From contig CAJWYF010000008.1 of NCBI GenBank assembly GCA_913049535.1, forward strand, positions 1 through 64,000: a DNA stretch of 64,000 nucleotides. Reading direction: 5' to 3'. The number at the start of each line of letters is the position of its first letter. The first letter of the stretch is position 1. The DNA comes from an uncultured Synechococcus sp. GTDB taxonomy: Bacteria; Cyanobacteriota; Cyanobacteriia; PCC-6307; Cyanobiaceae. Positions 28,627-36,103 of this stretch are shown piece by piece. Under the pieces are notes generated by a model that did no database searches, was not told the origin of the DNA, and saw only the letters and a list, made by a program, of their open reading frames with translations. Made by a program: the position numbers and the translations under genes.

Positions 28627-29091
28627 ATGGCTGACACCCCCCTCTGGCAGCGACTGCTCGGGCTCCTGGCCTACCTGCTGCCCTGGTCTGACGCCCTCGG
28701 CTTTGGGCGGGAGCTCTACGGGCTGTTCCCCTGGGTCTCCTATCTGGCGCTGCCAGCGACACCGGTGCTGCTGTTGCAGCGGGCGATTCCCTTCGGTGGT
28801 TTCCTGCTGTTCCTGGTGCTGTTCCTGGTGGTGGTGCGCAACCCCCAGGTGCCGTACTACCTGCGTTTCAACGTGCTGCAGGCGATCCTGCTCGACATCC
28901 TTCTGGTGGTGTTGTCACTGGCCTTCAACGTGCTGTTGAGCCCCTTGGGCAACAGCTTGATGATCCGCACCTTGAACAACACGGTGTTCATCGGCGCCCT
29001 GGTGCTGATCCTCTACGCCGTGGTGGAGTGCAGCCGCGGCCGGGAACCGGATCTGCCCAGCCTCTCCGAGGCAGTGCGGATGCAGCTCTGA
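28627..29091 (+). CDS. Tic20/Ycf60 family membrane protein
   Basis: 154 aa with four predicted membrane helices, the layout of Tic20-family proteins, which in chloroplasts form part of the inner-envelope import channel. Conserved features are the N-terminal LLGLLAYLLPWSDALGFG, the short PYYLRFNVLQAILLDILLVV segment and the late MIRTLNNTVFIGALVLILYAVVECSRGREPDLPSLSEAVRMQL. The role in cyanobacteria is not settled. It lies 25 bases after aroE and 87 bases before rpsF on the same strand. Confidence 0.85.
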   Translation: MADTPLWQRLLGLLAYLLPWSDALGFGRELYGLFPWVSYLALPATPVLLLQRAIPFGGFLLFLVLFLVVVRNPQVPYYLRFNVLQAILLDILLVVLSLAFNVLLSPLGNSLMIRTLNNTVFIGALVLILYAVVECSRGREPDLPSLSEAVRMQL

Positions 29092-29103
29092 GGCCAAGGC
29101 TTA

Positions 29104-29178
29104 GGGTGAGTGGTTCGACGAGAACGTCGAATTCAGCCTCCGGATCAATCCCTGGTCCGGGTTCACCCCACAGGCAGC
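29104..29178 (+). promoter_or_regulatory. Structured leader of rpsF, candidate S6:S18-type autoregulatory element
   Basis: Three nested stems are visible in the 5' leader. GGGTGAG (29104-29110) can pair with TTCACCC (29162-29168). Inside it are a perfect hairpin TTCGACG-AGAA-CGTCGAA (29114-29131) and a second hairpin CCGGA/TCCGG (29140-29160). The whole element ends about 10 bases before the rpsF ATG. Ribosomal protein S6 with S18 is known to bind leaders carrying a conserved CCG; a CCG is present here at the second stem. Confidence 0.5.
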
Positions 29179-29598
29179 ATGAGCGCAAAGCCCAACTACG
29201 AGACGATGTACATCCTCCGGCCTGACATTGCCGAAGAGGAAATCGAGACCCATGCCAACAAGTACCGGGACCTGGTGGTCGAGTCCGGCGGCGAAGTGAT
29301 CGACAGCCAGCTGCGCGGCAAGCGTCGCCTGGCTTATCTAATCGGGAAGCACCGCGAGGGCGTCTACATCCAGCTGAACTACAGCGGTGACGGCAAACAG
29401 GTGGGGCCTCTGGAGAAGGCCATGCGCCTGAGTGAGGACGTGATCCGCTACCTGACCGTCAAGTACGAAGGCCAGCACAGTTCCTTGGGCCGCAGCACCA
29501 ACCCGATCACCACAGCGGACACCACCGCCCGCCAGGGCCAGCAGGAGCAACAGCCCAAGAAAGAGGAGCAGCCGGCATCCTCAGAAGGCCAGGGCTGA
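29179..29598 (+). CDS. rpsF: 30S ribosomal protein S6
   Basis: 139 aa. The S6 core is clear: [49 protein letters not shown] and [33 protein letters not shown]6 binds 16S rRNA with S18 in the platform of the small subunit. After about residue 105 it has a low-complexity Thr/Gln/Lys/Glu-rich tail, longer than in E. coli and typical of cyanobacteria. The start is the ATG at 29179; the frame is open upstream to 29110 but that part forms the structured leader. No rpsR or ssb is adjacent. Confidence 0.96.
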   Translation: MSAKPNYETMYILRPDIAEEEIETHANKYRDLVVESGGEVIDSQLRGKRRLAYLIGKHREGVYIQLNYSGDGKQVGPLEKAMRLSEDVIRYLTVKYEGQHSSLGRSTNPITTADTTARQGQQEQQPKKEEQPASSEGQG

Positions 29599-29671
29599 CG
29601 CCCCGCCAGCTGTCCTGCCTTGCTGGGAGGGGTTGCGACCGATAGGGTCCCGCCAGGAGCGGCGCAGGGCC

Positions 29672-30106
29672 ATGCAGGCGGAGCAGTCAGTGGAACGGGA
29701 ACCCCTGCCCCACTGGCTTGAGGAGCTGGAGCAGCAGGCCGCAGAAGCTCGTCTCGAGCTGGAGCGCGAGCAAAGTGCCGCCAAGTTGGCGGAACTGGAA
29801 ACCCTGCTGGCCGATCTGCCCGGCATCTTTGAGCGCAAGTTCTCCCAACGGCTGCAGCCGGTGCTTGAGCGTCAGCAGCTGCTGATGGAAGAGAACAGCC
29901 GTCTGCGCCTGCAGGTGGAGCGGCTGTTGCCGGCGCCCGGTGAGGTGCGGCTGCGCTTCCCGCAAGGGCAGCAGAGCTCGGGCTCAGCGACACCACCTCA
30001 ACCGGACCCCGAAAGCCTGCCGCCACTGCTGCGGCTTATCCGCGGTGGCCGTCCTGACGCCTGGCCGCAGCCCACAGCCGAGTGGGAAGACCCCAAACGT
30101 AGATAA
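29672..30106 (+). CDS. Hypothetical coiled-coil protein (144 aa)
   Basis: No family recognised. Residues 10-90 are rich in Glu, Leu, Gln and Arg with heptad-like spacing ([19 protein letters not shown] and following residues), predicting a coiled coil; the C-terminus is Pro-rich. The ATG at 29672 has a GGAGCGGCGCAGGG purine-rich stretch upstream; an earlier TTG at 29633 is possible. The last 71 bases overlap the 3' end of the convergent argG. Confidence 0.7.
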   Translation: MQAEQSVEREPLPHWLEELEQQAAEARLELEREQSAAKLAELETLLADLPGIFERKFSQRLQPVLERQQLLMEENSRLRLQVERLLPAPGEVRLRFPQGQQSSGSATPPQPDPESLPPLLRLIRGGRPDAWPQPTAEWEDPKRR

Positions 30107-31253
30107 AGCCCTCGGCGGCGCGGTGATCGAACTGATCCTCAGCGCCATAGGTGGCCATATCGGGTTCGTAGAGGCTGTCCTCGCTGGTGCGACCCACGAC
30201 CGTGGCATTACCGCGATGCAACTTGATGCGCACGGTGCCGTTCACCGTGCGTTGCGTGCGTTCGATGAAACCATCGAGTGCGTCCTTGAGCGGGCCGAAC
30301 CACAGACCCTGATAGACGAGATCGGCCCACTGCATCTCAAGTTGCCGTTTGGTGCGGAGCACATCGGCCGCCAGCGTGAGGCTCTCGAGTTCCTGGTGGG
30401 CCTGAATCAGCAGTAGCAGGCCGGGGGTTTCGTAAATCTCACGACTCTTGATGCCCACCACCCGATTTTCGATCATGTCCAGGCGACCGACGCCGTGACG
30501 GCCGGCCAGGCGGTTGGCCTCGCGGATCAAGCCGACCGGATCGAGGGGCTGACCGTTGATGGTCACCGGATAGCCCTGCTGGAAGCCGATGGAGATCAGT
30601 TCCGGCTCAGCAGGAGCCGCGGCGATGGAGCAGGTCATGGCGAAGACCTCCTCAGGGGGCTCGACATCTGGATCCTCCAGGGGGCCGGCCTCAATCGAAC
30701 GCCCCAGCAAGTTGAGATCAATGGAATACGGGGAGCGCTTGCTGACCGGCGCTGGCAAGCCAAACCGCTCGCCGTAGGCGATGGTCTCCTCGCGGCTCAT
30801 GCCCCACTCGCGGGCAGGTGTGAGCACCTTGAGCTCCGGTGCCAGGGCACCGATGGCCACATCAAAACGCACCTGATCGTTGCCCTTACCGGTGCAGCCA
30901 TGGGCGACGGCATCGGCGCCCACCTCACGGGCGATCTCCACCAGACGGCGAGCGATGAGCGGACGGGCCAGGGCCGTGCTGAGGGGGTAACGCCCCTCAT
31001 AGAGGGCATTGGCACGGATGGCGGGGAAGGCGAACTCGTTGATGAACGGCTCAATCAGATCCCCGACGATCGACTGGCTAGCGCCGGCATCGAGAGCTTT
31101 CTGACGGATCGGTTCCAATTCATCACCCTGACCGAGGTCGGCCGCAAAGGTGATCACCTCCTCAACGCCCCACTCCTGGCGCAGATAGGGAATACAGACG
31201 CTGGTGTCCACCCCACCGGAGTAGGCCAGCACCACCTTCTTCGCCCGAGCCAT
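30036..31253 (-). CDS. argG: Argininosuccinate synthase
   Basis: 405 aa. Joins citrulline and aspartate using ATP in arginine synthesis. The PP-loop [19 protein letters not shown] is at the N-terminus; [66 protein letters not shown] and [23 protein letters not shown] are family blocks. The ATG at 31253 is used; an upstream start at 31268 would add MRKRF. argH, the next enzyme, lies at 61.5 kb. Its 3' end overlaps the convergent coiled-coil gene by 71 bases. Confidence 0.96.
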   Translation of the reverse strand: MARAKKVVLAYSGGVDTSVCIPYLRQEWGVEEVITFAADLGQGDELEPIRQKALDAGASQSIVGDLIEPFINEFAFPAIRANALYEGRYPLSTALARPLIARRLVEIAREVGADAVAHGCTGKGNDQVRFDVAIGALAPELKVLTPAREWGMSREETIAYGERFGLPAPVSKRSPYSIDLNLLGRSIEAGPLEDPDVEPPEEVFAMTCSIAAAPAEPELISIGFQQGYPVTINGQPLDPVGLIREANRLAGRHGVGRLDMIENRVVGIKSREIYETPGLLLLIQAHQELESLTLAADVLRTKRQLEMQWADLVYQGLWFGPLKDALDGFIERTQRTVNGTVRIKLHRGNATVVGRTSEDSLYEPDMATYGAEDQFDHRAAEGFIYVWGLPTRLWAAARRQDGHRG

Positions 31254-31268
31254 GAAGCGCTTCCGCAA

Positions 31269-31481
31269 TCAGCTCAACGAATTGTCCGATGCCGCGCGCC
31301 ACTGGTTCCAGCGCCAGGCGATCCACAGGCCCATCAGCAGCGGTGGAGCGGCCACCAAGCTCAACGCCAACACGGCGCTGTCCTGCAGCGGGGGATGCTG
31401 AACTCCGGCCTGGCGCAACAGGGCGGCACCGAGCAGGGCGCCGCCCCAGGCCAGCAGCAATTGCATCGTCTTGGGGAGCAT
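31269..31481 (-). CDS. Small hypothetical membrane protein (70 aa)
   Basis: No family recognised. Two hydrophobic helices (about residues 6-24 and 35-56: LLAWGGALLGAALL and VLALSLVAAPPLLMGLWIAW) predict an integral membrane hairpin. The start is the ATG at 31481, with another at 31466. It lies 15 bases upstream of the argG start on the same strand, so it may be co-transcribed with argG. It is divergent from the DUF3134 gene. Confidence 0.6.
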   Translation of the reverse strand: MLPKTMQLLLAWGGALLGAALLRQAGVQHPPLQDSAVLALSLVAAPPLLMGLWIAWRWNQWRAASDNSLS

Positions 31482-31523
31482 CAGTTATGATTTTGGATTG
31501 TCCACGCCGGCAAGAGCGAACGG

Positions 31524-31778
31524 ATGCTGAGCAAACTGGATAGTTTCAACCCTTCACTCACCCGCTACAACCGCAGTGATAACGCGCCAGTGCTGCCACT
31601 GCGCGATGAGCCCGATCTGCTGAGCTGGCTGGAGAGCAGCGGCCGGCTGGTGGCTGATGAAGAGACCGGAAACACCGATCTGGCCACCGTGGAGGAGGAG
31701 GAGCTCTCCGCGCTGATGGGCGAGAAGGAGGATTACTCCCAGCAGGACGAGAACCAAGAGGAGAACTGGGAGGACTGA
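31524..31778 (+). CDS. DUF3134 family protein
   Basis: 84 aa, a small acidic cyanobacterial protein. It begins MLSKLDSFNPSLTRYNRSDNAPVLPLRDEPDLLSWLESSGRL, the recognised DUF3134 pattern, and ends in a Glu/Asp/Gln-rich tail (EKEDYSQQDENQEENWED). Function is unknown. It stands alone between the small membrane protein gene and mraY. Confidence 0.82.
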   Translation: MLSKLDSFNPSLTRYNRSDNAPVLPLRDEPDLLSWLESSGRLVADEETGNTDLATVEEEELSALMGEKEDYSQQDENQEENWED

Positions 31779-31834
31779 GCCGGGCAGAACGGCAGCGGTT
31801 GACCTAAGGTCCCGGCGCCCGCGGCCTGAATCCG

Positions 31835-32911
31835 GTGGCCCCAAGCACCTTCCCAGGCAGTGGCCAGCAGTGGGCCGTGGCACTGATCAGCCTCGTGCTG
31901 ATCTGCTGCGGCATCACCGATGCCTGGACCTCATCCCTGCAACTGAGTGCGCCCTTGGTGGTCGCCGGGCTCCTGAGCTGGGGTGTTTGTGCCCTGGGCA
32001 TTCCCCGTCTGCGTGCCCTGAAGATGGGTCAGGTGATTCGGCAGGAAGGCCCCCAATCCCACCAGAGCAAATCGGGCACGCCCACCATGGGGGGCCTGCT
32101 GCTGGTGCCCTGCGGAGTGCTGGTGGGCAGCCTGGTCAGTCCAGCTGATCCGCGGCTGCTGCCGATCACCCTGGTGACCTTGGCCTTCATGGTGATCGGC
32201 GGCGTGGATGACTGGCGCAGTCTCACCAAGCGCCACAACACCGGTCTCACCCCTCGGGGCAAATTGTTGCTCCAGGGTTTGGCGGCCGCCCTGTTTCTGC
32301 TCTGGGCTGGCCTCGATGGGGCGTTGAGCACAAGCGTCGCCCTCCCGCTGGGCTGGATGCTGCCCCTGGGGCTGCTGATCTGGCCCCTGGGCCTGTTTGT
32401 GTTTCTAGCTGAGAGCAACGCCACGAACCTCACAGACGGCCTGGATGGCCTGGCAGCTGGGGTGGGGTCACTGGTCTTTCTTGGCCTGGGCGTCCAGCTG
32501 ATGCTGCGCGGCAACAGCGGTGATCCTGCCCTGGCCGGCTACTGCGCTGCCCTGGCCGGCGCCTGGCTGGGGTTCCTGCTGCACAACCGCAACCCCGCCC
32601 AGGTGTTCATGGGCGACACCGGATCCCTGGCCATGGGAGCTGCCCTGAGCGCCATTGCCCTGCTGAGCAACAGCCTCTGGCCCCTGCTGGTGATGGGGGG
32701 ACTGCTGCTGGCTGAATCCCTCTCGGTGATCCTGCAGGTGTGGGTGTTCAAGGCCACCAAAGGCGCCGACGGCCAGGGTCGCCGGCTCTTCCGCATGGCA
32801 CCGCTGCATCACCATTTCGAGTTGGGAGGCTGGAGTGAGCGGCGCGTTGTCATCAGCTTCTGGGGCATCACCTTGCTGCTGGTCATCGTTGGCCTGCTGC
32901 TGCGCCCCTGA
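31835..32911 (+). CDS. mraY: Phospho-N-acetylmuramoyl-pentapeptide-transferase
   Basis: 358 aa. Makes lipid I by moving phospho-MurNAc-pentapeptide to undecaprenyl phosphate, in the inner membrane. Ten membrane helices are expected and the catalytic loops are visible: [12 protein letters not shown] (Mg2+-binding Asp pair), [18 protein letters not shown] and [12 protein letters not shown], with the MraY-specific [14 protein letters not shown] near the C-terminus. The GTG at 31835 is the start. It is not in a mur/fts (dcw) cluster here, as is usual for cyanobacteria. Confidence 0.96.
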   Translation: MAPSTFPGSGQQWAVALISLVLICCGITDAWTSSLQLSAPLVVAGLLSWGVCALGIPRLRALKMGQVIRQEGPQSHQSKSGTPTMGGLLLVPCGVLVGSLVSPADPRLLPITLVTLAFMVIGGVDDWRSLTKRHNTGLTPRGKLLLQGLAAALFLLWAGLDGALSTSVALPLGWMLPLGLLIWPLGLFVFLAESNATNLTDGLDGLAAGVGSLVFLGLGVQLMLRGNSGDPALAGYCAALAGAWLGFLLHNRNPAQVFMGDTGSLAMGAALSAIALLSNSLWPLLVMGGLLLAESLSVILQVWVFKATKGADGQGRRLFRMAPLHHHFELGGWSERRVVISFWGITLLLVIVGLLLRP

Positions 32912-32958
32912 CGCCTGCGGCGGCGGTGGACAGAATTGAGTCAGTGGACCCGGCACCC

Positions 32959-33219
32959 ATGCCTTACTTCACCTGGAAGGAACAGGGCCTGACAGAGGAT
33001 TGCGCCAGCCTCGATGCCATGGCCTCCCGCTTTGAGGAAGCAGCCCAGCTGATGCGTCGCATGGCCAATGAAGGCTTCCGGGTCGAGCGGATCAAGGGGT
33101 TGCAACGCATCACCCATGACGACGGCGCCCTGTTCAAGGCCTACGGCTTCATCAGCGAGGAATCCGCGGAACGCCAGCTTGATCTGGTGCTGGAGGACAG
33201 CGGCGGCGCCAACAGCTAA
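32959..33219 (+). CDS. Conserved hypothetical protein (86 aa)
   Basis: No domain recognised. Starts MPYFTWKEQGLTEDCASLDAMASRFEEAAQLMRRMANEGF, then a KGLQRITHDDGALFKAYGF segment. The mix of helix and strand predicts a small soluble fold. The ATG at 32959 fits better than a GTG at 32926, which would add an unconserved leader. The final codons overlap the stop of a 50-residue gene on the minus strand by 3 bases. Confidence 0.72.
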   Translation: MPYFTWKEQGLTEDCASLDAMASRFEEAAQLMRRMANEGFRVERIKGLQRITHDDGALFKAYGFISEESAERQLDLVLEDSGGANS

Positions 33220-33368
33220 CGCCGGACGTAACCCACAATCCAGATGATCATGAAGACCAGGCCTGAGAGACCCAGGTAGACCAGCACCCCGCTCTGCAAC
33301 CCGCCCAGATCCAAGCCAAAGGGCATCGGGCCGGGGTCACCGACCGTGGCATAGGCAAACAATTGCAT
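33216..33368 (-). CDS. Small single-span membrane protein (50 aa)
   Basis: I translated this by hand. It reads MQLFAYATVGDPGPMPFGLD then a Gly/Leu segment and one hydrophobic helix (GVLVYLGLSGLVFMIIWIVGYV, about residues 27-48) ending VRR. ATG at 33368, stop TAG at 33216-33218. The N-terminal soluble part, one membrane helix and positive C-terminus resemble small thylakoid subunits, but it matches none that I know. It is divergent from purT (60 bases between starts) and its stop overlaps that of the preceding plus-strand gene. Confidence 0.6.
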   Translation of the reverse strand: MQLFAYATVGDPGPMPFGLDLGGLQSGVLVYLGLSGLVFMIIWIVGYVRR

Positions 33369-33427
33369 GGGCTCATCGATCCACACGACTCTTTAGCAGC
33401 CTCCACCTCCCTTTTCGCTCTCCTCCC

Positions 33428-34606
33428 ATGACCCCAGCGACTCTGCCCGCCACCTTGCTGCTGCTCGGCAGCGGCGAACTTGGCAAGGAGGTAGCGATCG
33501 CTGCTCAGCGCCTGGGGTGCCATGTGGTGGCGGTGGACCGTTATGCCAATGCCCCGGCCATGCAAGTGGCTGATCAGGCGGTGGTGATCCCGATGACCGA
33601 CGCGGAAGCTCTCAAGCAGGTCATCCGTGAGCACCAACCGGCCATTGTCATTCCCGAAATCGAAGCCCTGGCCGTCGATGCCCTCGCCGAACTGGAAAGC
33701 GAGGGGATCACGGTGATCCCAACAGCGCGCGCCACGGCAATCACGATGAACCGGGATCGCATCCGCGACCTGGCCGCCAGCGAGCTGGGACTGCGGACCG
33801 CCCGGTTTGGCTATGCCCGCTCCGCCGAGGAACTGGCTGCCGTGGCCGCTCCCCTGGGCTGGCCTGTGGTCGTCAAGCCGGTGATGAGTTCCTCCGGCAA
33901 AGGGCAGAGCGTGGCCACCAACCCGGCGGAGCTCGCCCAGGCCTGGGTTGCCGCCACCGAGAAAGCCAGGGGCGACGCCAGCTTGGTGATTGCAGAGGAA
34001 TTCCTCAACTTCGAGCTGGAAATCACGCTGCTGACGGTTAAACAGCAGCAGGGCCCCACATTGTTCTGCCCGCCCATCGGCCATATCCAGGAGCGGGGGG
34101 ACTACCAGACCAGCTGGCAACCGGCTGAGCTGGCCCAGGCCCAGCTGCTGGAGGCCCAGCGCATGGCACGTCAGGTGACCGATGCACTGGGGGGCTGCGG
34201 GATTTTCGGGGTGGAATTCTTCATTGCCTCAGGAGAGGTGATCTTCTCGGAGCTTTCACCTCGACCCCATGACACCGGCCTGGTGACCCTCAAAGGTCAG
34301 AACCTCAGCGAATTTGAGCTGCACCTGCGGGCTGTGCTGGGACTGCCGATCCCGGCGATTGAATCCAGCGGAGCGGCTGCCAGCCGCGTGATCCTGGCTG
34401 GAGCGGAACAGCAGGGAGCGCCGGTTCGCTACTGCGGTGTGGACAAGGCCCTGGCCATGGAGGACACCACCCTGCTGCTATTTGGAAAGCCGGAAGCGCG
34501 GCCCCTGCGGCGCATGGGCGTAGCCCTGGCTGGTGGCGAGGACCTGGCGGAAGCGCGCCGGCGCGCTGATGCGGCGGCGGCGGCTGTGGGGCTTGAGGTT
34601 GGCTGA
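33428..34606 (+). CDS. purT: Formate-dependent phosphoribosylglycinamide formyltransferase
   Basis: 392 aa ATP-grasp enzyme that formylates GAR using formate and ATP. The N-terminal pre-ATP-grasp domain has LLLGSGELGKEVAIAAQRLG; the ATP-grasp part has RFGYARSAEELAAVAAPLGWPVVVKPVMSSSGKGQS and GVEFFIASGEVIFSELSPRPHDTGLVTL, with the PHDTG substrate block. The C-terminus (GKPEARPLRRMGVALAGG) is typical. Formate can come from PurU at 20.4 kb. Its last 129 bases are shared with the 3' end of the minus-strand SPS gene. Confidence 0.96.
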   Translation: MTPATLPATLLLLGSGELGKEVAIAAQRLGCHVVAVDRYANAPAMQVADQAVVIPMTDAEALKQVIREHQPAIVIPEIEALAVDALAELESEGITVIPTARATAITMNRDRIRDLAASELGLRTARFGYARSAEELAAVAAPLGWPVVVKPVMSSSGKGQSVATNPAELAQAWVAATEKARGDASLVIAEEFLNFELEITLLTVKQQQGPTLFCPPIGHIQERGDYQTSWQPAELAQAQLLEAQRMARQVTDALGGCGIFGVEFFIASGEVIFSELSPRPHDTGLVTLKGQNLSEFELHLRAVLGLPIPAIESSGAAASRVILAGAEQQGAPVRYCGVDKALAMEDTTLLLFGKPEARPLRRMGVALAGGEDLAEARRRADAAAAAVGLEVG

Positions 34607-35956
34607 CTCCAGCAGGGCCGCCGCGCACAGGGGGCGGGCCACCTGCAGGTAACGGGCGGCATGGGCTGACCAGCTGTAGGCCTCACTGACGGCCTCAAGG
34701 CCCTGCTGGCGCCACTGATCCCAGGGGGCATCGGCGGCCATGGCCTGCTCAAGGGTGGTGCGCAGACATTCGCTGCTGGAGACATCGACCAGAAGGCCGT
34801 TGCGGCAACGGCCGAGAATGTCGATCGGCCCACCGTCATTGGTGGCGACGATCGGCAGCCCGCAGCCGGCAGCCTCAATCAAGGTGAGACCGAAGGGTTC
34901 CGTCAGCGCAGGATTGACGAACACACCACGGCGCGAGGCGGCCCAGCGATAGATGGCAGGCACCTGATCGCGGCTGTGGTGTTTGGGATAAGCAACCTGG
35001 CCGTAAAGGTTCTGACGATCAATCGCCTCGACCACGTGCTGCCATTCCTCGCGCTGGCTGCGCTCAAGCTGGTGAAAACCATCACGGTTGCCGAGCACCA
35101 GCACCAGATTGGCCTGCTCCCGCAGGGTGGGGCTGCTGCCAAAGGCATCAATCAGCGCGGGAATGTTCTTGCGGCGATCCGGCCTGGAGAGGGCCAGCAG
35201 ACAGGGACGATCGGGATGCCGCAAAAACGGCTGCATCAACGCTGAGATGTTGGCGTCTTCTTCGGCGCTCCCCTCAGGTTGGAAGCAGGCAATGTCGACC
35301 CCGGGAGGAATCACCTCGGCTAGATCAGGATGGAAATAGCGGTAGCGGTCGTATTGGACCCGGACCTCCTGGCGGGTGCTGGTGACCACAAGGCTCGCGG
35401 CCGCCAGGGCATCTTCTTCTGCGCCGATGCGGCGCTCCATGGCGTAGCGCTGGTTCACCTGCTCAGGGTTTTGACCGATGTCCAGCAGACGGCGCTGCTT
35501 CTCGCGGCCGAGGGAGTGACCGGTGAAGACCAGGGGAATGCCAAGGCGCTGCTGCACCTGTGCTCCCACCCAACCCGCATCGGCGTAGTGGGCATGAATC
35601 CAGTCAGGGCGACGTTGCTGGCGCGTGATGTGCAGCACCAGAGCATCCACCAATTCCTCAAGGTGGGACCAGAGCAGCTCCTTGCGGAGGTAGCGCCTGG
35701 GGCCAAATGGCAAGCGCAGGATGCTGGCCTTGGTGCTGAGGGACTCGCGGTGGACGGCATAGTCAGCGCTAACCCGGCGATCCTCGATGCAGCGAGTGAT
35801 GACCTCTAACCGGTCCACATCGCTGTGGTGGCCTAATGCTTTGGCCAGTTCAAGCACATAATTGGTCTGGCCTCCGGTATCAGCATCACGCCCTAATTCC
35901 AGATCATGACCTCTGAGAAGACCATGTAGATGCAAATGCAAAACATATAAACCCAT
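34478..35956 (-). CDS. sps: Sucrose-phosphate synthase-type glycosyltransferase (GT4 domain only)
   Basis: 492 aa. The sequence matches the glucosyltransferase part of cyanobacterial SPS: HLHLHGLLRGHDLELGRDADTGGQTNYVLELAKALG, WIHAHYADAGWVG, FTGHSLGREKQRRLL, LALSRPDRRKNIPALIDAFG and the C-terminal donor-binding ALTEPFGLTLIEAAGCGLPIVATNDGGP with the EX7E glutamates. It makes sucrose 6-phosphate. The second, phosphatase-like domain found in many cyanobacterial SPS proteins is absent; after the GT fold the last 45 or so residues are Arg/Pro-rich and are read opposite the purT 3' end. A separate SPP is not in the window. Confidence 0.85.
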   Translation of the reverse strand: MGLYVLHLHLHGLLRGHDLELGRDADTGGQTNYVLELAKALGHHSDVDRLEVITRCIEDRRVSADYAVHRESLSTKASILRLPFGPRRYLRKELLWSHLEELVDALVLHITRQQRRPDWIHAHYADAGWVGAQVQQRLGIPLVFTGHSLGREKQRRLLDIGQNPEQVNQRYAMERRIGAEEDALAAASLVVTSTRQEVRVQYDRYRYFHPDLAEVIPPGVDIACFQPEGSAEEDANISALMQPFLRHPDRPCLLALSRPDRRKNIPALIDAFGSSPTLREQANLVLVLGNRDGFHQLERSQREEWQHVVEAIDRQNLYGQVAYPKHHSRDQVPAIYRWAASRRGVFVNPALTEPFGLTLIEAAGCGLPIVATNDGGPIDILGRCRNGLLVDVSSSECLRTTLEQAMAADAPWDQWRQQGLEAVSEAYSWSAHAARYLQVARPLCAAALLESANLKPHSRRRRISAPARFRQVLATSQGYAHAPQGPRFRLSK

Positions 35957-36103
35957 AGGTACTTCTTCTGCCTCGTTAAACCATAGACCGAATTTCGATT
36001 ATTGACAACAAATCTGCTGTTGGTTTTCTAACAAAAACTAAATCTGTAATTGGATTTACACGAATTCTTCAGCTTCTGTTCAGAATGAACCCATCGGTGG
36101 GGT
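35957..36103. promoter_or_regulatory. AT-rich intergenic region upstream of sps
   Basis: About 147 bases of markedly AT-rich sequence (TGACAACAAATC, AAAAACTAAATCTGTAATT) holding the sps promoter on minus. At 36087-36105 an inverted repeat GAACCC/GGGTTC overlaps the stop codon of the upstream hydrolase gene, but no T-run follows it, so I do not call it a terminator. Confidence 0.45.
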
